Source of the DNA: an uncultured Cohaesibacter sp.
Lineage (GTDB): Bacteria; Pseudomonadota; Alphaproteobacteria; Rhizobiales; Cohaesibacteraceae
Assembly (NCBI RefSeq): GCF_963682185.1
Contig: NZ_OY821667.1
Span: 2,678,501-2,742,500, forward strand
DNA: 64,000 bases
Reading direction: 5' to 3'
Positions 19,680 through 28,942 of this stretch are shown one piece after another. Position numbers and translations under genes: made by a program. Under the pieces are notes generated by a model. It was not told the DNA's origin. It saw nothing but the letters and a program-made list of their open reading frames with translations, and ran no database searches. Positions within the stretch are counted from its first letter, which is position 1; every line of letters begins with the position of its first letter.

Positions 19680-20012
19680 GAATGATCTGGTGCTTCCGTG
19701 TTAATCGCGAATCTTTTGGTGCCAATCGGCGGCAATCTATCAAGGGATAGGCAAGAGAGCCAGCACTGAGCCATTTTGGCGAATTGTTTCACCTCAGCCG
19801 AAGGTGTAGTGTGAATAACTGCTTACCCTATTATGGCGATGGACAGAAGGGCCCCTACAATAGCTCTTGAGAATTCGACCAGTCATAAACAAAAATCATA
19901 TTTTTGATTATTCGCATATACTGGAGGATTGGTTTTGTGCGAAGTGTGACTGAGTAGCCAAAGGATAAGAGGCTTTACAAAAAAGCTCTACCAAAAATGA
20001 TTGGAGACTACA
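19680..20012. promoter_or_regulatory. Divergent mutS-malic enzyme promoter region
   Basis: This 333-base gap separates divergent mutS and the malic enzyme gene. It is A+T-rich from 19880 onward. A TATACT hexamer near 19916 is a reasonable -10 element for the malic enzyme, but no good -35 is seen 17 bases before it. A short inverted repeat, AATCA and TGATT, lies just upstream of that hexamer. The rest shows nothing recognisable. Confidence 0.35.
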
Positions 20013-22301
20013 GTGAAGGTGGATCAGGACAACCCTATTATTAGTGTGACTGTGACGGATGAGGAGGCCTTGGACTTCCATCAGAAGGGCAGACCGGGGA
20101 AAATCGAAATCGTAGCGACCAAGCCGATGGCAACGCAGCGTGATCTTTCTCTGGCCTATTCGCCCGGCGTGGCAGCACCGGTTCGTGCAATTGCAGAGGA
20201 TCCCTCAACCGCATTTGATTATACGGCGCGTGGCAACATCGTTGCCGTGATTTCCAACGGCTCGGCCATTCTCGGTCTGGGCGATCTGGGCCCGCTGGCT
20301 TCCAAGCCGGTGATGGAAGGCAAGGCAGTGCTGTTCAAGCGCTTCGCCGATGTGGATTCCATCGACCTTGAAGTCGATGCTTCGGATCCAGATGACTTTA
20401 TCAACGCCGTGCGCTATCTGGGGCCTTCTTTTGGAGGCATCAACCTTGAAGATATCAAGGCGCCGGAATGCTTTATCATCGAGCAGCAGCTCAAGGAACT
20501 CATGGATATTCCGGTGTTCCATGACGACCAGCATGGCACGGCTATCATCGCCGCAGCCGGTTTGCTCAATGCGCTGCAACTGACCGGACGTGAACTCAAG
20601 GACACCAAAGTTGTCTGCAATGGCGCAGGAGCGGCGGGTATTGCCTGCATCGAGCTGGTCAAGGCCATGGGCATTCCGCATGAGAATGTCATTCTTTGCG
20701 ATACCAAAGGGCCAATCTATGAAGGCCGCAAGGAAGGCATGAACCAGTGGAAATCGAAACATGCGGTTCCCACGGATGCGCGCAGCCTGACAGAAGCCCT
20801 CAAAGGGGCTGATGTGTTCTTCGGCGTATCGGTCAAGGGCGCGTTGACTCCGGATATGGTGGCTGAAATGGCCCCGTCGCCGATCATCTTCGCCATGGCC
20901 AACCCGGATCCGGAAATCACGCCGGAAGAAGCCAAGTCAGCCCGCCCGGACGCCATCGTCGCCACGGGCCGGTCGGATTATCCCAATCAGGTCAACAATG
21001 TTCTGGGCTTCCCTTATATCTTCCGCGGTGCGCTGGATGTGCGGGCAACCGGCATCAATGATGAAATGAAAGTGGCTGCTGCTCGTGCGCTTGCCTCATT
21101 GGCACAGGAAGACGTGCCCGATGAAGTGGTCAGTGCCTATCAGGGCAGCAGTCGGCCCAAATTCGGCCCGGATTACATCATTCCGGTGCCGTTTGATCCA
21201 CGCCTGATCAGCACCATTCCACCGGCTGTTGCCAAGGCAGCCATGGAAACGGGCGTTGCCCGCAAGCCGATTGTCGATCTGGATGCCTATGCGCAGCAGC
21301 TCCATGCCAGACGCGACCCATTGGCAGCGACCCTGCAGGGGGTTTACTCCAAAGTGCGCCGCAATCCCAAGCGGGTTGTCTTCACCGAAGGGGAAGAGGA
21401 GCAGGTCATCCGTGCTGCGGTTGCCTTTGCCAACGATCAGTTGGGCACAGCGATCCTTGTCGGACGCGATAAGCAGATCTTCAAAACGGCAGAAGATTCG
21501 GGCATCGACCTGAATCGTCAAGGAATCGAAGTGGTCAATGCGCGTCTCTCCGAACGGGGGGACGCCTATGCCGAGCATCTTTATCATCGTTTGCAACGTC
21601 AGGGCTATCTCTACCGTGACTGTTTGCGCATGGTGAATAATGATCGCAACATCTTCGCCGCTTCCATGATAGCCATGGGGGATGCTGATGCGATGATTTC
21701 CGGTGTCACGCGGAACTACTCCATCGTGCTCGAAGATGTGCAGAAGGTCATTGACCCGCATCCGGGCCATCGGGTGATCGGTGTCACCATCGCCCTTTGT
21801 AAAGGGCGTACGGTTCTGGTTGCGGATACGGCCGTCAATGAGATGCCGACGGCGCAGGAACTGGCCGATATTGCCGAAGAAACCTCCGGTGTTGCCCGGA
21901 AACTCGGCATCGAGCCTCGGGTTGCCATGCTGGCTTACTCGACCTTCGGGCATCCCGCCGGGGAACGCTCGGAAAATATGCGCGATGCAGTCAAGATTCT
22001 GGACCGTCGTCGGGTCGATTTCGAATATGATGGTGAAATGGCCGCAGATGTGGCACTCAATCCGGATTTGATGAAGGCTTATCCTTTCTGCCGCCTGTCC
22101 GGAGCTGCCAATGTGCTGGTGATGCCAGCCTTCCACGCAGCATCCATCTCGACCAAGATGTTGCAGGAACTCGGTGGCGCTACCATTCTGGGGCCTCTTC
22201 TGGTGGGGCTGGACAAGCCAGTCCAGATCCTGCCGCTCGGAGCCAAGGATGTCGACATCGTCAATATGGCTGCGCTGGCCGCCTATAATCTGGGTGTCTG
22301 A
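20013..22301 (+). CDS. maeB: NADP-dependent malic enzyme with C-terminal phosphotransacetylase-like domain
   Basis: This enzyme decarboxylates malate to pyruvate with NADP+. The roughly 762 residues comprise a malic enzyme half ([27 protein letters not shown], the NAD(P)-binding [12 protein letters not shown]) and a phosphate acetyltransferase-like half from about residue 440, which in this family is usually regulatory rather than catalytic. I chose GTG at 20013 because GGAG lies six bases upstream; a TTG at 20001 would place that site inside the gene. Rhizobia carry two such enzymes (dme and tme); the neighbouring olsB fits tme, but cofactor use is inferred. Confidence 0.92.
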   Translation: MKVDQDNPIISVTVTDEEALDFHQKGRPGKIEIVATKPMATQRDLSLAYSPGVAAPVRAIAEDPSTAFDYTARGNIVAVISNGSAILGLGDLGPLASKPVMEGKAVLFKRFADVDSIDLEVDASDPDDFINAVRYLGPSFGGINLEDIKAPECFIIEQQLKELMDIPVFHDDQHGTAIIAAAGLLNALQLTGRELKDTKVVCNGAGAAGIACIELVKAMGIPHENVILCDTKGPIYEGRKEGMNQWKSKHAVPTDARSLTEALKGADVFFGVSVKGALTPDMVAEMAPSPIIFAMANPDPEITPEEAKSARPDAIVATGRSDYPNQVNNVLGFPYIFRGALDVRATGINDEMKVAAARALASLAQEDVPDEVVSAYQGSSRPKFGPDYIIPVPFDPRLISTIPPAVAKAAMETGVARKPIVDLDAYAQQLHARRDPLAATLQGVYSKVRRNPKRVVFTEGEEEQVIRAAVAFANDQLGTAILVGRDKQIFKTAEDSGIDLNRQGIEVVNARLSERGDAYAEHLYHRLQRQGYLYRDCLRMVNNDRNIFAASMIAMGDADAMISGVTRNYSIVLEDVQKVIDPHPGHRVIGVTIALCKGRTVLVADTAVNEMPTAQELADIAEETSGVARKLGIEPRVAMLAYSTFGHPAGERSENMRDAVKILDRRRVDFEYDGEMAADVALNPDLMKAYPFCRLSGAANVLVMPAFHAASISTKMLQELGGATILGPLLVGLDKPVQILPLGAKDVDIVNMAALAAYNLGV

Positions 22302-22330
22302 TAGTCGCTGGATTGCAAGATGAAAAAAGA

Positions 22331-22363
22331 AAGGGAAGCATCAAGTCTGATGCTTCCCTTTTG
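22331..22363. terminator. Bidirectional terminator between malic enzyme gene and olsB
   Basis: AAGGGAAGCATCA (22331-22343) and TGATGCTTCCCTT (22348-22360) form a perfect 13-base stem with a four-base loop, followed by TTTTG on the plus strand. An A-rich run before it gives a T-rich tract on the minus strand, so it can serve both convergent genes. Confidence 0.92.
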
Positions 22364-22408
22364 TGTGTCTGCCAGTCCGCTTTGCCAGAAGTGGCGAAGC
22401 GGCGCACG

Positions 22409-23386
22409 CTACTGAAATTGATGCATGGCGACGGCGTCTTTGACATTCGTTGTGCTGTAATGCTCGATATATTTGGGATCGATATTTTCCAGCGGCAGAA
22501 TGATCAGCACATCGGTGGTGCCGAATTGATGGTCGACCATGGCATTGTTGCTAATATAGCAGCCAAGGCGCATATAGGCCTTCAACAGAGGCGGCAGGCT
22601 GCGCAACGCGGCCTTGTCATTGATGGCGCTCGGGTCCATCTGCTCAAGGGGCAGGCTGATATGCGGCAAGGCGTCAACTGACCATTCTTCAGGCGCTTTG
22701 CCCAGTTTGGACAGGAATGTCAGCGGTTCTGCCAATTCTTGGGGATCTGTTCCCATGATGGAGGCGCAGCCGATCATGACATCGATCTTGTGGATCTGGA
22801 CATAGGCCCAGATGCCTTGCCACAGCAACTCGATGGTGCGCTTGGTGCGATATTCTTTCAGCACGCAGGAGCGTCCCAGTTCCAGAAAACGGCGCTCCGG
22901 ATGGGCTTCGAGAATGGAATTGATATTGAATTCTGATGCCGTGTAGAAACCACCGTAAAGATTGGCCATTTCCTGCCGCAGCAGGCGGTATGTGCCTACA
23001 ATACGCGGTTCAAGACGGCGGAATTTCTTCTTGGGTGAATCGTGATCCAGCACCAGAAGATGGTCGCAGATCGCGTCATAGGCATCTGCGTCGCGGCGCG
23101 TGAATTTGGTCTGGCTGTCCGGCTTGGCTGCCATCTCTTTGTAAAAGACTTTATAGCGCAGGCGCTGGGCCTTGCGTATTTCCCGCTCGGTCTGGGCAAG
23201 GCGAATTTCAAGCGACCCCACGCGACCAAGGGTTATGGGTTTGGAGCTGATCGGATAGCCGTCTCTCAGGCGATTGCGCCGCAGAGATGCGAGCAGCTTG
23301 CTGGACAAATTGGGCTTTAATACAGGCGGATTTTGCCATTGCGTCCTCTCAAGGCCGCAGTCGCTCTGGTTATCCTGCATGGCCAT
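22409..23386 (-). CDS. olsB: L-ornithine N-alpha-acyltransferase OlsB (GNAT-like)
   Basis: OlsB transfers a 3-hydroxyacyl chain from ACP to ornithine, the first step of ornithine lipid synthesis. The 325-residue protein has the family blocks EIRKAQRLRYKVFYKEM, IVGTYRLLRQE, FLELGRSCVLKEYRTKRTIELLWQG and MIGCASIMGTDP. Its N-terminal extension of about 50 residues is polar. Databases often mislabel this family 'hemolysin-like'. AGGAGG lies before the start; a GTG one codon upstream is also possible. Its place beside the malic enzyme gene matches rhizobial gene order. Confidence 0.85.
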   Translation of the reverse strand: MAMQDNQSDCGLERTQWQNPPVLKPNLSSKLLASLRRNRLRDGYPISSKPITLGRVGSLEIRLAQTEREIRKAQRLRYKVFYKEMAAKPDSQTKFTRRDADAYDAICDHLLVLDHDSPKKKFRRLEPRIVGTYRLLRQEMANLYGGFYTASEFNINSILEAHPERRFLELGRSCVLKEYRTKRTIELLWQGIWAYVQIHKIDVMIGCASIMGTDPQELAEPLTFLSKLGKAPEEWSVDALPHISLPLEQMDPSAINDKAALRSLPPLLKAYMRLGCYISNNAMVDHQFGTTDVLIILPLENIDPKYIEHYSTTNVKDAVAMHQFQ

Positions 23387-23666
23387 CACGTTCGTCCTCC
23401 TAGACGATCAAGAGCCGGGCGAGTGATTCGCTGCGCATAAATTGTCAAATATTGACAGCCTGTCTTGTTCGCAGGCCTTTTGTCTGCCTGTGTCGTTTAA
23501 CACAGGCGGAAAAACAGATGTTTGATTTAATACAGCTTCTTCAACGAAAGACTGTATGAATAACGTATCTATGCGCTCCGAATCTTTTCAGACAAGAAGC
23601 AACAGATGCCGCTTTTCTGCGGCAGGGTTAAAGAAATTATAGTACAGTTTTGTGACATTTGCGCTT

Positions 23667-25991
23667 TTAATCAAGCACGCTTCGAATAATTTCGACAAGA
23701 TCTTCGGGCTGGACCGGCTTGACGATATAGGCGCTGAAGCCTCGGGAAAGGCAGGTTTCTCTGGTTTCCTGCAGGGCGTCGGCGGTAAAGGCAATCTTGG
23801 GAATGGAGCGCCCGTTGGCTGCATCCTGAGCCTGCATGGCATCAAAGAGCCTCAAGCCATCCATATCTGGCATATGCAGATCCAGAAGAGCCAGTTTGAA
23901 GGGCTGCTTCTGCTTGTAGGCATCAAGCGCAGCCTGCCCCGAAGAGACAAGATGGACATCCATGCCAGCTTTTTCCAGAACCGTTCGTGCCAGCAGCGCG
24001 TTGATCTCGTTATCCTCGACCAGAAGAATGCGCAGGCGCTCGCCGCGCACCGCATCTGCGTCGTCTTTTGGGGCTGGTATAGAAACCGCGGCACTTTCCC
24101 CGGATGTGGACGGGCTGCTGACAGGGCCTTGCGGGACGCTGGAAGGATCCGTCATCAGGTCATCCAGCACCTTGCTATCCTGCCCATGGGGATGGCCCAG
24201 CAGGGACTGCTGCAAGGAGAGCTGCCTGATTGGTTTGACCAGATAGGCAAGGATACCGCTGTTGCGCATCTGCGGGATGACCTTGCGCTCACTCGGCTCT
24301 AGCAGAATGATCCGGCTGCGTGGCAGTGGGCGTGTCAGTCGTCCACCGCGCATTGGGTCAAAGTCGGCGATGATGTCGGAGGCCTTGTCCGGCTCGGCTC
24401 CATTGATCAGCAGATGGTCTGGCGACAGCACGCCGCCCTCTCTTTTCCATTGCGCATGAGTGAAGGAATGAAAGATCATGCCCCAGTCCTGACAATAGGA
24501 AAAGAGCGCGCGTTCATCTGCCTTGGTCAGGTCGATGCCCACCAGACTTTGCCCGCTAAGGGCGCTTGTTGCGTCCTTGATGGGAAGAGCATCTGAGGAG
24601 GTCTCTTCGCCTTCATCATTGAGCCAGGCTGCCTCAATATGCAGGGTGAAGGTCGACCCTTTGCCCGGAAGGCTCGATAACTCGATATCCCCCTCCATCA
24701 TGCGAGCCAGCCTGCGGGAGATGGCCAGACCAAGACCCGATCCTTCATGCTGACGGGCGCGGGTGGTATCGGCTTGCTCGAACTCCTCAAACAGGCGCGT
24801 TTGCAATTCTTCATCAATGCCCGGCCCGGTGTCGCGCACAGACATCAAGAGCGTTACCATCTCGCCTTCTTGTGGTTCAGGTTCACAGGAAAGGGACAGA
24901 TTGACCGCCCCGTCAGGGGTGAATTTGATCGCGTTGCCCAGCAGATTCACCAGAATCTGCCGTACACGCACCGGATCGATCAACAGCTTGTCTGGCACAT
25001 TGGCCCCGATCCACGAAGCAACGGACAGGCCTTTCTCTTGCGCATCGGGCGCGAGCAGCTCAACCACATCTTCCATCAGGCGTGCTGGAGAGGTCCATTC
25101 ATAGGTCAACGTCATCTTGCCTGCTTCTATGCGCGATAGATCCAGCACATCATTGACCAGAGCCAGCAGCGCTGTGCCCGATTGCCTCAAGGCCTGACTG
25201 TAGCTGGATTGCTCTGATGACAGGGGCGTGGACTCCAGCAGATTGGCCATGCCGATAATGCCGTTGAGCGGGGTGCGCATTTCATGGCTGATGGTGGCAA
25301 GAAAACGGGACTTCGCTTCGCTGGCGGCTTCCACTTCGCGAAAGGCCGTTATATCGCGCGCGATGACAAGACGAGTGCCGGTCTCTTTATGGATTGAGCG
25401 CACCAGCGTCTCGGTCCAGCGGAACCAGCGCGGGCCGATCCGGGTTTCTATCTGCCGCTCCCAAAGCGGATCATGCCCCAAGCTATGATCTGTGCAATGG
25501 TCATTCGCACCGTCAGAGCCTTCTTCTGTTCCCGTACTTGCCTCGGGCTTAAAGGGAGAGCGCTTCGATTCGCTTTCGAAATATTGACTAAAAGGATCAT
25601 TGGCAAACAGGATGCCGCCCTTTTCATCCAGATGCAGAATGATGTCACCCTGCCGATTGAGCAGCGCCTTGTATTTCTGCTCGGCTTCGCGCAATTCCCA
25701 ATTCTGGTCCAGCAGCCCCTCGCAGGCCATGTCGAGCTGTTCGAGTTGGGCGCGCAGGGTCTCTTCCTTTTCGGGCAACATACCGGGTCGACTTCCGGTG
25801 CGCAAAGCAAGCACTGCTCCCAACAGGCCGCAAAGAAACCAGCCAAACGCGCCTGCCCAAACCCACACGCCTCCCAGTGTCAGTGCAAAGGCGCTGACCG
25901 TAAACCCGAGAAACCCGAGAGGAATAAGAACATAACTGGCTTTGGCTATGCCTCGGGCAGGGGGATCAAACAAGGTACGTGGATGTGGCAT
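23667..25991 (-). CDS. Membrane hybrid histidine kinase with PAS and receiver domains
   Basis: The protein has 774 residues. Two N-terminal membrane helices (about 18-64) lead into a PAS-like domain (about 105-215), a HisKA domain with His236 in SHEMRTPLNG, and HATPase (N-box LGNAIKFTP, G-boxes DTGPGID and GSGLGLA). A receiver-like stretch at about 480-600 has no acceptor Asp but keeps a Lys-Pro (YLVKPIRQ). A typical receiver ends the protein, with VEDNEIN, acceptor Asp704 in LLDLHMPDMDG, and Lys758. No response regulator or Hpt gene is adjacent, so its target is unknown. Confidence 0.92.
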   Translation of the reverse strand: MPHPRTLFDPPARGIAKASYVLIPLGFLGFTVSAFALTLGGVWVWAGAFGWFLCGLLGAVLALRTGSRPGMLPEKEETLRAQLEQLDMACEGLLDQNWELREAEQKYKALLNRQGDIILHLDEKGGILFANDPFSQYFESESKRSPFKPEASTGTEEGSDGANDHCTDHSLGHDPLWERQIETRIGPRWFRWTETLVRSIHKETGTRLVIARDITAFREVEAASEAKSRFLATISHEMRTPLNGIIGMANLLESTPLSSEQSSYSQALRQSGTALLALVNDVLDLSRIEAGKMTLTYEWTSPARLMEDVVELLAPDAQEKGLSVASWIGANVPDKLLIDPVRVRQILVNLLGNAIKFTPDGAVNLSLSCEPEPQEGEMVTLLMSVRDTGPGIDEELQTRLFEEFEQADTTRARQHEGSGLGLAISRRLARMMEGDIELSSLPGKGSTFTLHIEAAWLNDEGEETSSDALPIKDATSALSGQSLVGIDLTKADERALFSYCQDWGMIFHSFTHAQWKREGGVLSPDHLLINGAEPDKASDIIADFDPMRGGRLTRPLPRSRIILLEPSERKVIPQMRNSGILAYLVKPIRQLSLQQSLLGHPHGQDSKVLDDLMTDPSSVPQGPVSSPSTSGESAAVSIPAPKDDADAVRGERLRILLVEDNEINALLARTVLEKAGMDVHLVSSGQAALDAYKQKQPFKLALLDLHMPDMDGLRLFDAMQAQDAANGRSIPKIAFTADALQETRETCLSRGFSAYIVKPVQPEDLVEIIRSVLD

Positions 25992-26161
25992 ATAAATTTC
26001 CGGCTGTGGCTTTGATCCCTTTTAACACAAGGCAGTGACCAAATTCTTGCTGTGTCTTGAAAGCTCCACCCAGAAACAGAAAAGGCGTTGCAATTTTGAG
26101 GCGCTGGCATAGTTTCATAGATTACAGGCAAGAAAAACCAAAATCACGATCGGAGGATCTG

Positions 26162-27142
26162 ATGAGTAAGATGACGCGAATTGAAATCAACGCCCATGGC
26201 GGTCCGGAGCAGATGCAGCTTGTGGAGCGCGATCTGCCAGAGTTGAAGCCGGGCCAGGTCCTTGTGCGCCATGAAGCGATTGGCGTCAATTTCATCGATA
26301 CCTATCACCGCTCGGGGCTTTATCAGCTGCCCATGCCAACCGGGCTTGGCGGAGAAGCTGCCGGATTGGTCGAAGCGGTTGGCGATGGCGTTGCGCATGT
26401 GAAGGCGGGTGATCGGGTGGCCTATTGCTCCGGCCCCATCGGCTCTTACGCGACCCACAATATCATCGATGGCGCAACGGCGGTGCTTTTGCCTACCAGC
26501 ATCACCGCAAAGCAGGCCGCATCCTGCTTGCTCAAGGGTTTGACGGTGCAATATCTCATTCGCCAGATCTATCCGGTAAAACAGGGCGAGACAGTGCTTT
26601 TCCATGCCGCAGCCGGTGGCGTTGGCCAGATTGCGGTGCAATGGCTCAAGGCGCTCGGAGCTACGGTCATTGGTACGGTCGGCTCGGAAGAAAAGGCTGA
26701 TCTCGTCAAGGCACTGGGCTGTGATCATGTCATCAATTACCGAACCGAATCGGTTCCGGAACGAGTTAAGGCCATCACCGATGGGGCCAAGCTTCCAGTG
26801 GTTTTCGACGGTGTGGGCAAGGATACCTTTGAAGACAGTCTGGATTGCCTGCGTCCGCGTGGCCTGATGGTCAGCTTCGGCAATGCATCCGGCGCAGTGG
26901 ATGGCGTCAATCTGGGTATTCTGGCCAGCAAGGGGTCCCTGATGGTGACCCGTCCGACCTTGGGCCATTTCATTCCCACGCGTGCCGCTCTTGAGGCGGC
27001 AAGCAATGATTTCTTCGCAGCGATTGCTTCCGGCGCCATCAAAATCGCCGACCCGACCGAATATGTACTGGCCGACGCGGCTAAGGCTCATATTGACTTG
27101 CAGAGCCGCAAAACCACCGGATCACTGGTACTGATCCCATAA
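26162..27142 (+). CDS. qor: NADPH:quinone oxidoreductase (zeta-crystallin type)
   Basis: This is a zinc-free medium-chain dehydrogenase/reductase of 326 residues that reduces quinones with NADPH. The GroES-like half shows GVNFIDTYHRSGLY and LGGEAAGLVEAVGDGV, and the Rossmann half shows AAAGGVGQIAVQWLK followed by GTVGSEEKA. The catalytic zinc cysteines are absent, as expected for this group. The ATG at 26162 has GGAGG upstream; the frame extends to 26057 without a better start. It is divergent from the hybrid kinase gene. Confidence 0.93.
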   Translation: MSKMTRIEINAHGGPEQMQLVERDLPELKPGQVLVRHEAIGVNFIDTYHRSGLYQLPMPTGLGGEAAGLVEAVGDGVAHVKAGDRVAYCSGPIGSYATHNIIDGATAVLLPTSITAKQAASCLLKGLTVQYLIRQIYPVKQGETVLFHAAAGGVGQIAVQWLKALGATVIGTVGSEEKADLVKALGCDHVINYRTESVPERVKAITDGAKLPVVFDGVGKDTFEDSLDCLRPRGLMVSFGNASGAVDGVNLGILASKGSLMVTRPTLGHFIPTRAALEAASNDFFAAIASGAIKIADPTEYVLADAAKAHIDLQSRKTTGSLVLIP

Positions 27143-27261
27143 GGATCGAGCCTTCCCAATCGTCATCGTAGGGGAGGCGCCCACCTACTTACAGGGTCGT
27201 GCACGGATCTGTCGTACGGCCCGATTTCAGAATCAAAGAATTCCCCAAGGAGGACCTGTGC

Positions 27262-28107
27262 ATGAAGCTTTTCAGATATGGTGAGGAAGGGGCCGAGAAA
27301 CCGGCGATACTGGATGCCGACGGCATCGGGCGCGACTTGTCAGCCCATATGGATGATCTAGGTCCGGATGGATTGTCTCCCTATGCTCTCAAGACCATTG
27401 CGGATCTGGATCTGGCCGCTCTGCCGAAAGTCCCTGAAGGGGTGCGCATTGCTCCTTGTGTCGGCAATGTGCGGCGCATCTTCTGCATTGGCGTCAATTA
27501 TAGCGACCATGCCGCAGAGGTCGGGATCGAGCCTCCGGAAAACCCGATCGTGTTTATGAAAGCCTGCGAGCCCACCGGCGCCAATGACGCGGTGATGTTG
27601 CCCAAGGGCTCCTCCCACACCGACTGGGAGGTCGAACTGGGCGTCGTCATCAATCAGACGGTTCGCCATATCAGCGAGGAAGACGCACTTGATGCCGTGG
27701 CTGGCTATTGCGTCGTCAATGACATTTCCGAGCGGGATTTCCAGAACAATCATGGTGGCCAGTGGATCAAGGGTAAATCCTGTGATGGCTTTGGACCTAT
27801 CGGCCCCTGGCTGGTGACCCGTGACGAGATTGCCGATCCGCAAAAGCTGGATCTCTGGCTCGACGTTAACGGCGTAGCCAAGCAGCGCGGTACAACGGCC
27901 CGCATGATCTTCACCGTGCCGCAGATCATCGCTCATCTCAGCCGCTTCATCACTTTGCATGCGGGCGATATCATCACCACCGGCACTCCTCCGGGGGTCG
28001 GCATGGGCATGACGCCTCCGCAATTCCTCAAGGCGGGCGATGAAGTGCGCCTTGGTGTTGAAGGGCTGGGCGAGCAATGCCAGAAGGTCGTTGCTTATTC
28101 CAAGTAA
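27262..28107 (+). CDS. Fumarylacetoacetate hydrolase family protein
   Basis: This 281-residue member of the FAH superfamily probably hydrolyses or decarboxylates a 2-oxo dicarboxylic or acylpyruvate substrate using Mg2+. The metal-binding pattern is seen in DWEVELGVVI (Glu residues) and NDISERDFQ. FCIGVNYSDHAAE, GQWIKGKSCDGFGPIGPW and TGTPPGVGMG are typical. AAGGAGG precedes the ATG at 27262. Family members include ureidoglycolate lyase-like and 2-keto-pentenoate hydratase-like enzymes; the substrate cannot be named. It follows qor by 119 bases and may be cotranscribed. Confidence 0.88.
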   Translation: MKLFRYGEEGAEKPAILDADGIGRDLSAHMDDLGPDGLSPYALKTIADLDLAALPKVPEGVRIAPCVGNVRRIFCIGVNYSDHAAEVGIEPPENPIVFMKACEPTGANDAVMLPKGSSHTDWEVELGVVINQTVRHISEEDALDAVAGYCVVNDISERDFQNNHGGQWIKGKSCDGFGPIGPWLVTRDEIADPQKLDLWLDVNGVAKQRGTTARMIFTVPQIIAHLSRFITLHAGDIITTGTPPGVGMGMTPPQFLKAGDEVRLGVEGLGEQCQKVVAYSK

Positions 28108-28134
28108 GATGTGATCTGCCGAAGGTTTGGATAG

Positions 28135-28165
28135 GGCTGGGGCGCTTTGCGTCGCCTCAGCCTTT
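28135..28165 (+). terminator. Probable terminator after the FAH-family gene
   Basis: GGCTGGGGCG and CGCCTCAGCC form a ten-base stem with one G-U pair, followed by TTTCTATT. The T-run is short, so the call is moderate. Confidence 0.6.
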
Positions 28166-28344
28166 CTATTGCTCAAAGCAACGGGATAAAATGGCGTAAT
28201 TGTGCGGTTCCCGTCATCTGCGACAGAGGATTACACAATCAGACTGTGTGAGTACACAACACCTGCCAGCTGCCCTGTTTTACCTGAAAAGGATTGTTAT
28301 ATTCAAAATATCGAAACTAACGATCCTTTTGGAGGAGACAGATC

Positions 28345-28845
28345 ATGACCATCAAGACCAGCAGAATCGCCATTCTCTCGGCTTTCGTTGCCACCGGCCT
28401 TCTGGCCAGTCCAGTCAGCGCCGCAAGCACTGTGCCGCAACCCGTCGAGGATGCGCTGATCACTGCGTTGCAGGATGAATATCACGCAGAAGCCTTCTAT
28501 GACGCCGTGATGGAAAAATTCGGCCCCGTGCGCCCCTTCTCGAACATCATCCGGGCCGAGCAGATGCACCAATCTGCTCTGATAGACATCATGACACGCT
28601 ACGGCGTGGCCATTCCGGCCAATACGGAATTGAAGTCGGCTGAGATCCGCGCCGCAGTTCCTGCGACATTGGGAGAAGCCTGCTCTATCGGTGTTCAGGC
28701 TGAAATCGACAATGCAGGCCTTTACACCGATGAGCTGATGCCTGCGGTTAAGGCCTATCCGGATATCACGACCGTGTTCACGGCCTTGAGCGATGCGTCC
28801 CAGCAGAAACATCTGCCAGCATTCCAGCGCTGCTCGGCGCGATGA
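28345..28845 (+). CDS. Exported ferritin-like protein (DUF2202 type)
   Basis: The 166-residue protein has a signal peptide (MTIKTSRIAILSAFVATGLLASPVSA, cleavage likely after the AxA near residue 26; mature protein starting near AST). The mature part resembles the DUF2202 ferritin-like fold: QDEYHAEAFYDAV, IIRAEQMHQSAL, a Glu in AEIDNAGLY and a final HLPAFQRC, which would place Glu and His residues for a di-metal site. Two cysteines may form a disulfide in the periplasm. GGAGG precedes the ATG. The function is not established; metal binding is inferred from the family. Confidence 0.75.
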   Translation: MTIKTSRIAILSAFVATGLLASPVSAASTVPQPVEDALITALQDEYHAEAFYDAVMEKFGPVRPFSNIIRAEQMHQSALIDIMTRYGVAIPANTELKSAEIRAAVPATLGEACSIGVQAEIDNAGLYTDELMPAVKAYPDITTVFTALSDASQQKHLPAFQRCSAR

Positions 28846-28865
28846 GCGGGTATAGGGCCATATGA

Positions 28866-28893
28866 AAAAGGGGCCATTGGTCTGGCCCCTTTT
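28866..28893. terminator. Terminator after the ferritin-like gene
   Basis: AAAAGGGGCCA and TGGCCCCTTTT form a perfect 11-base stem with a six-base loop. The A-run and T-run make it usable in both directions, between convergent genes. Confidence 0.92.
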
Positions 28894-28942
28894 CGATCAT
28901 TTTGCGCGTTCTGATTTTAATAAATCGGGTCCGGAATGATCC

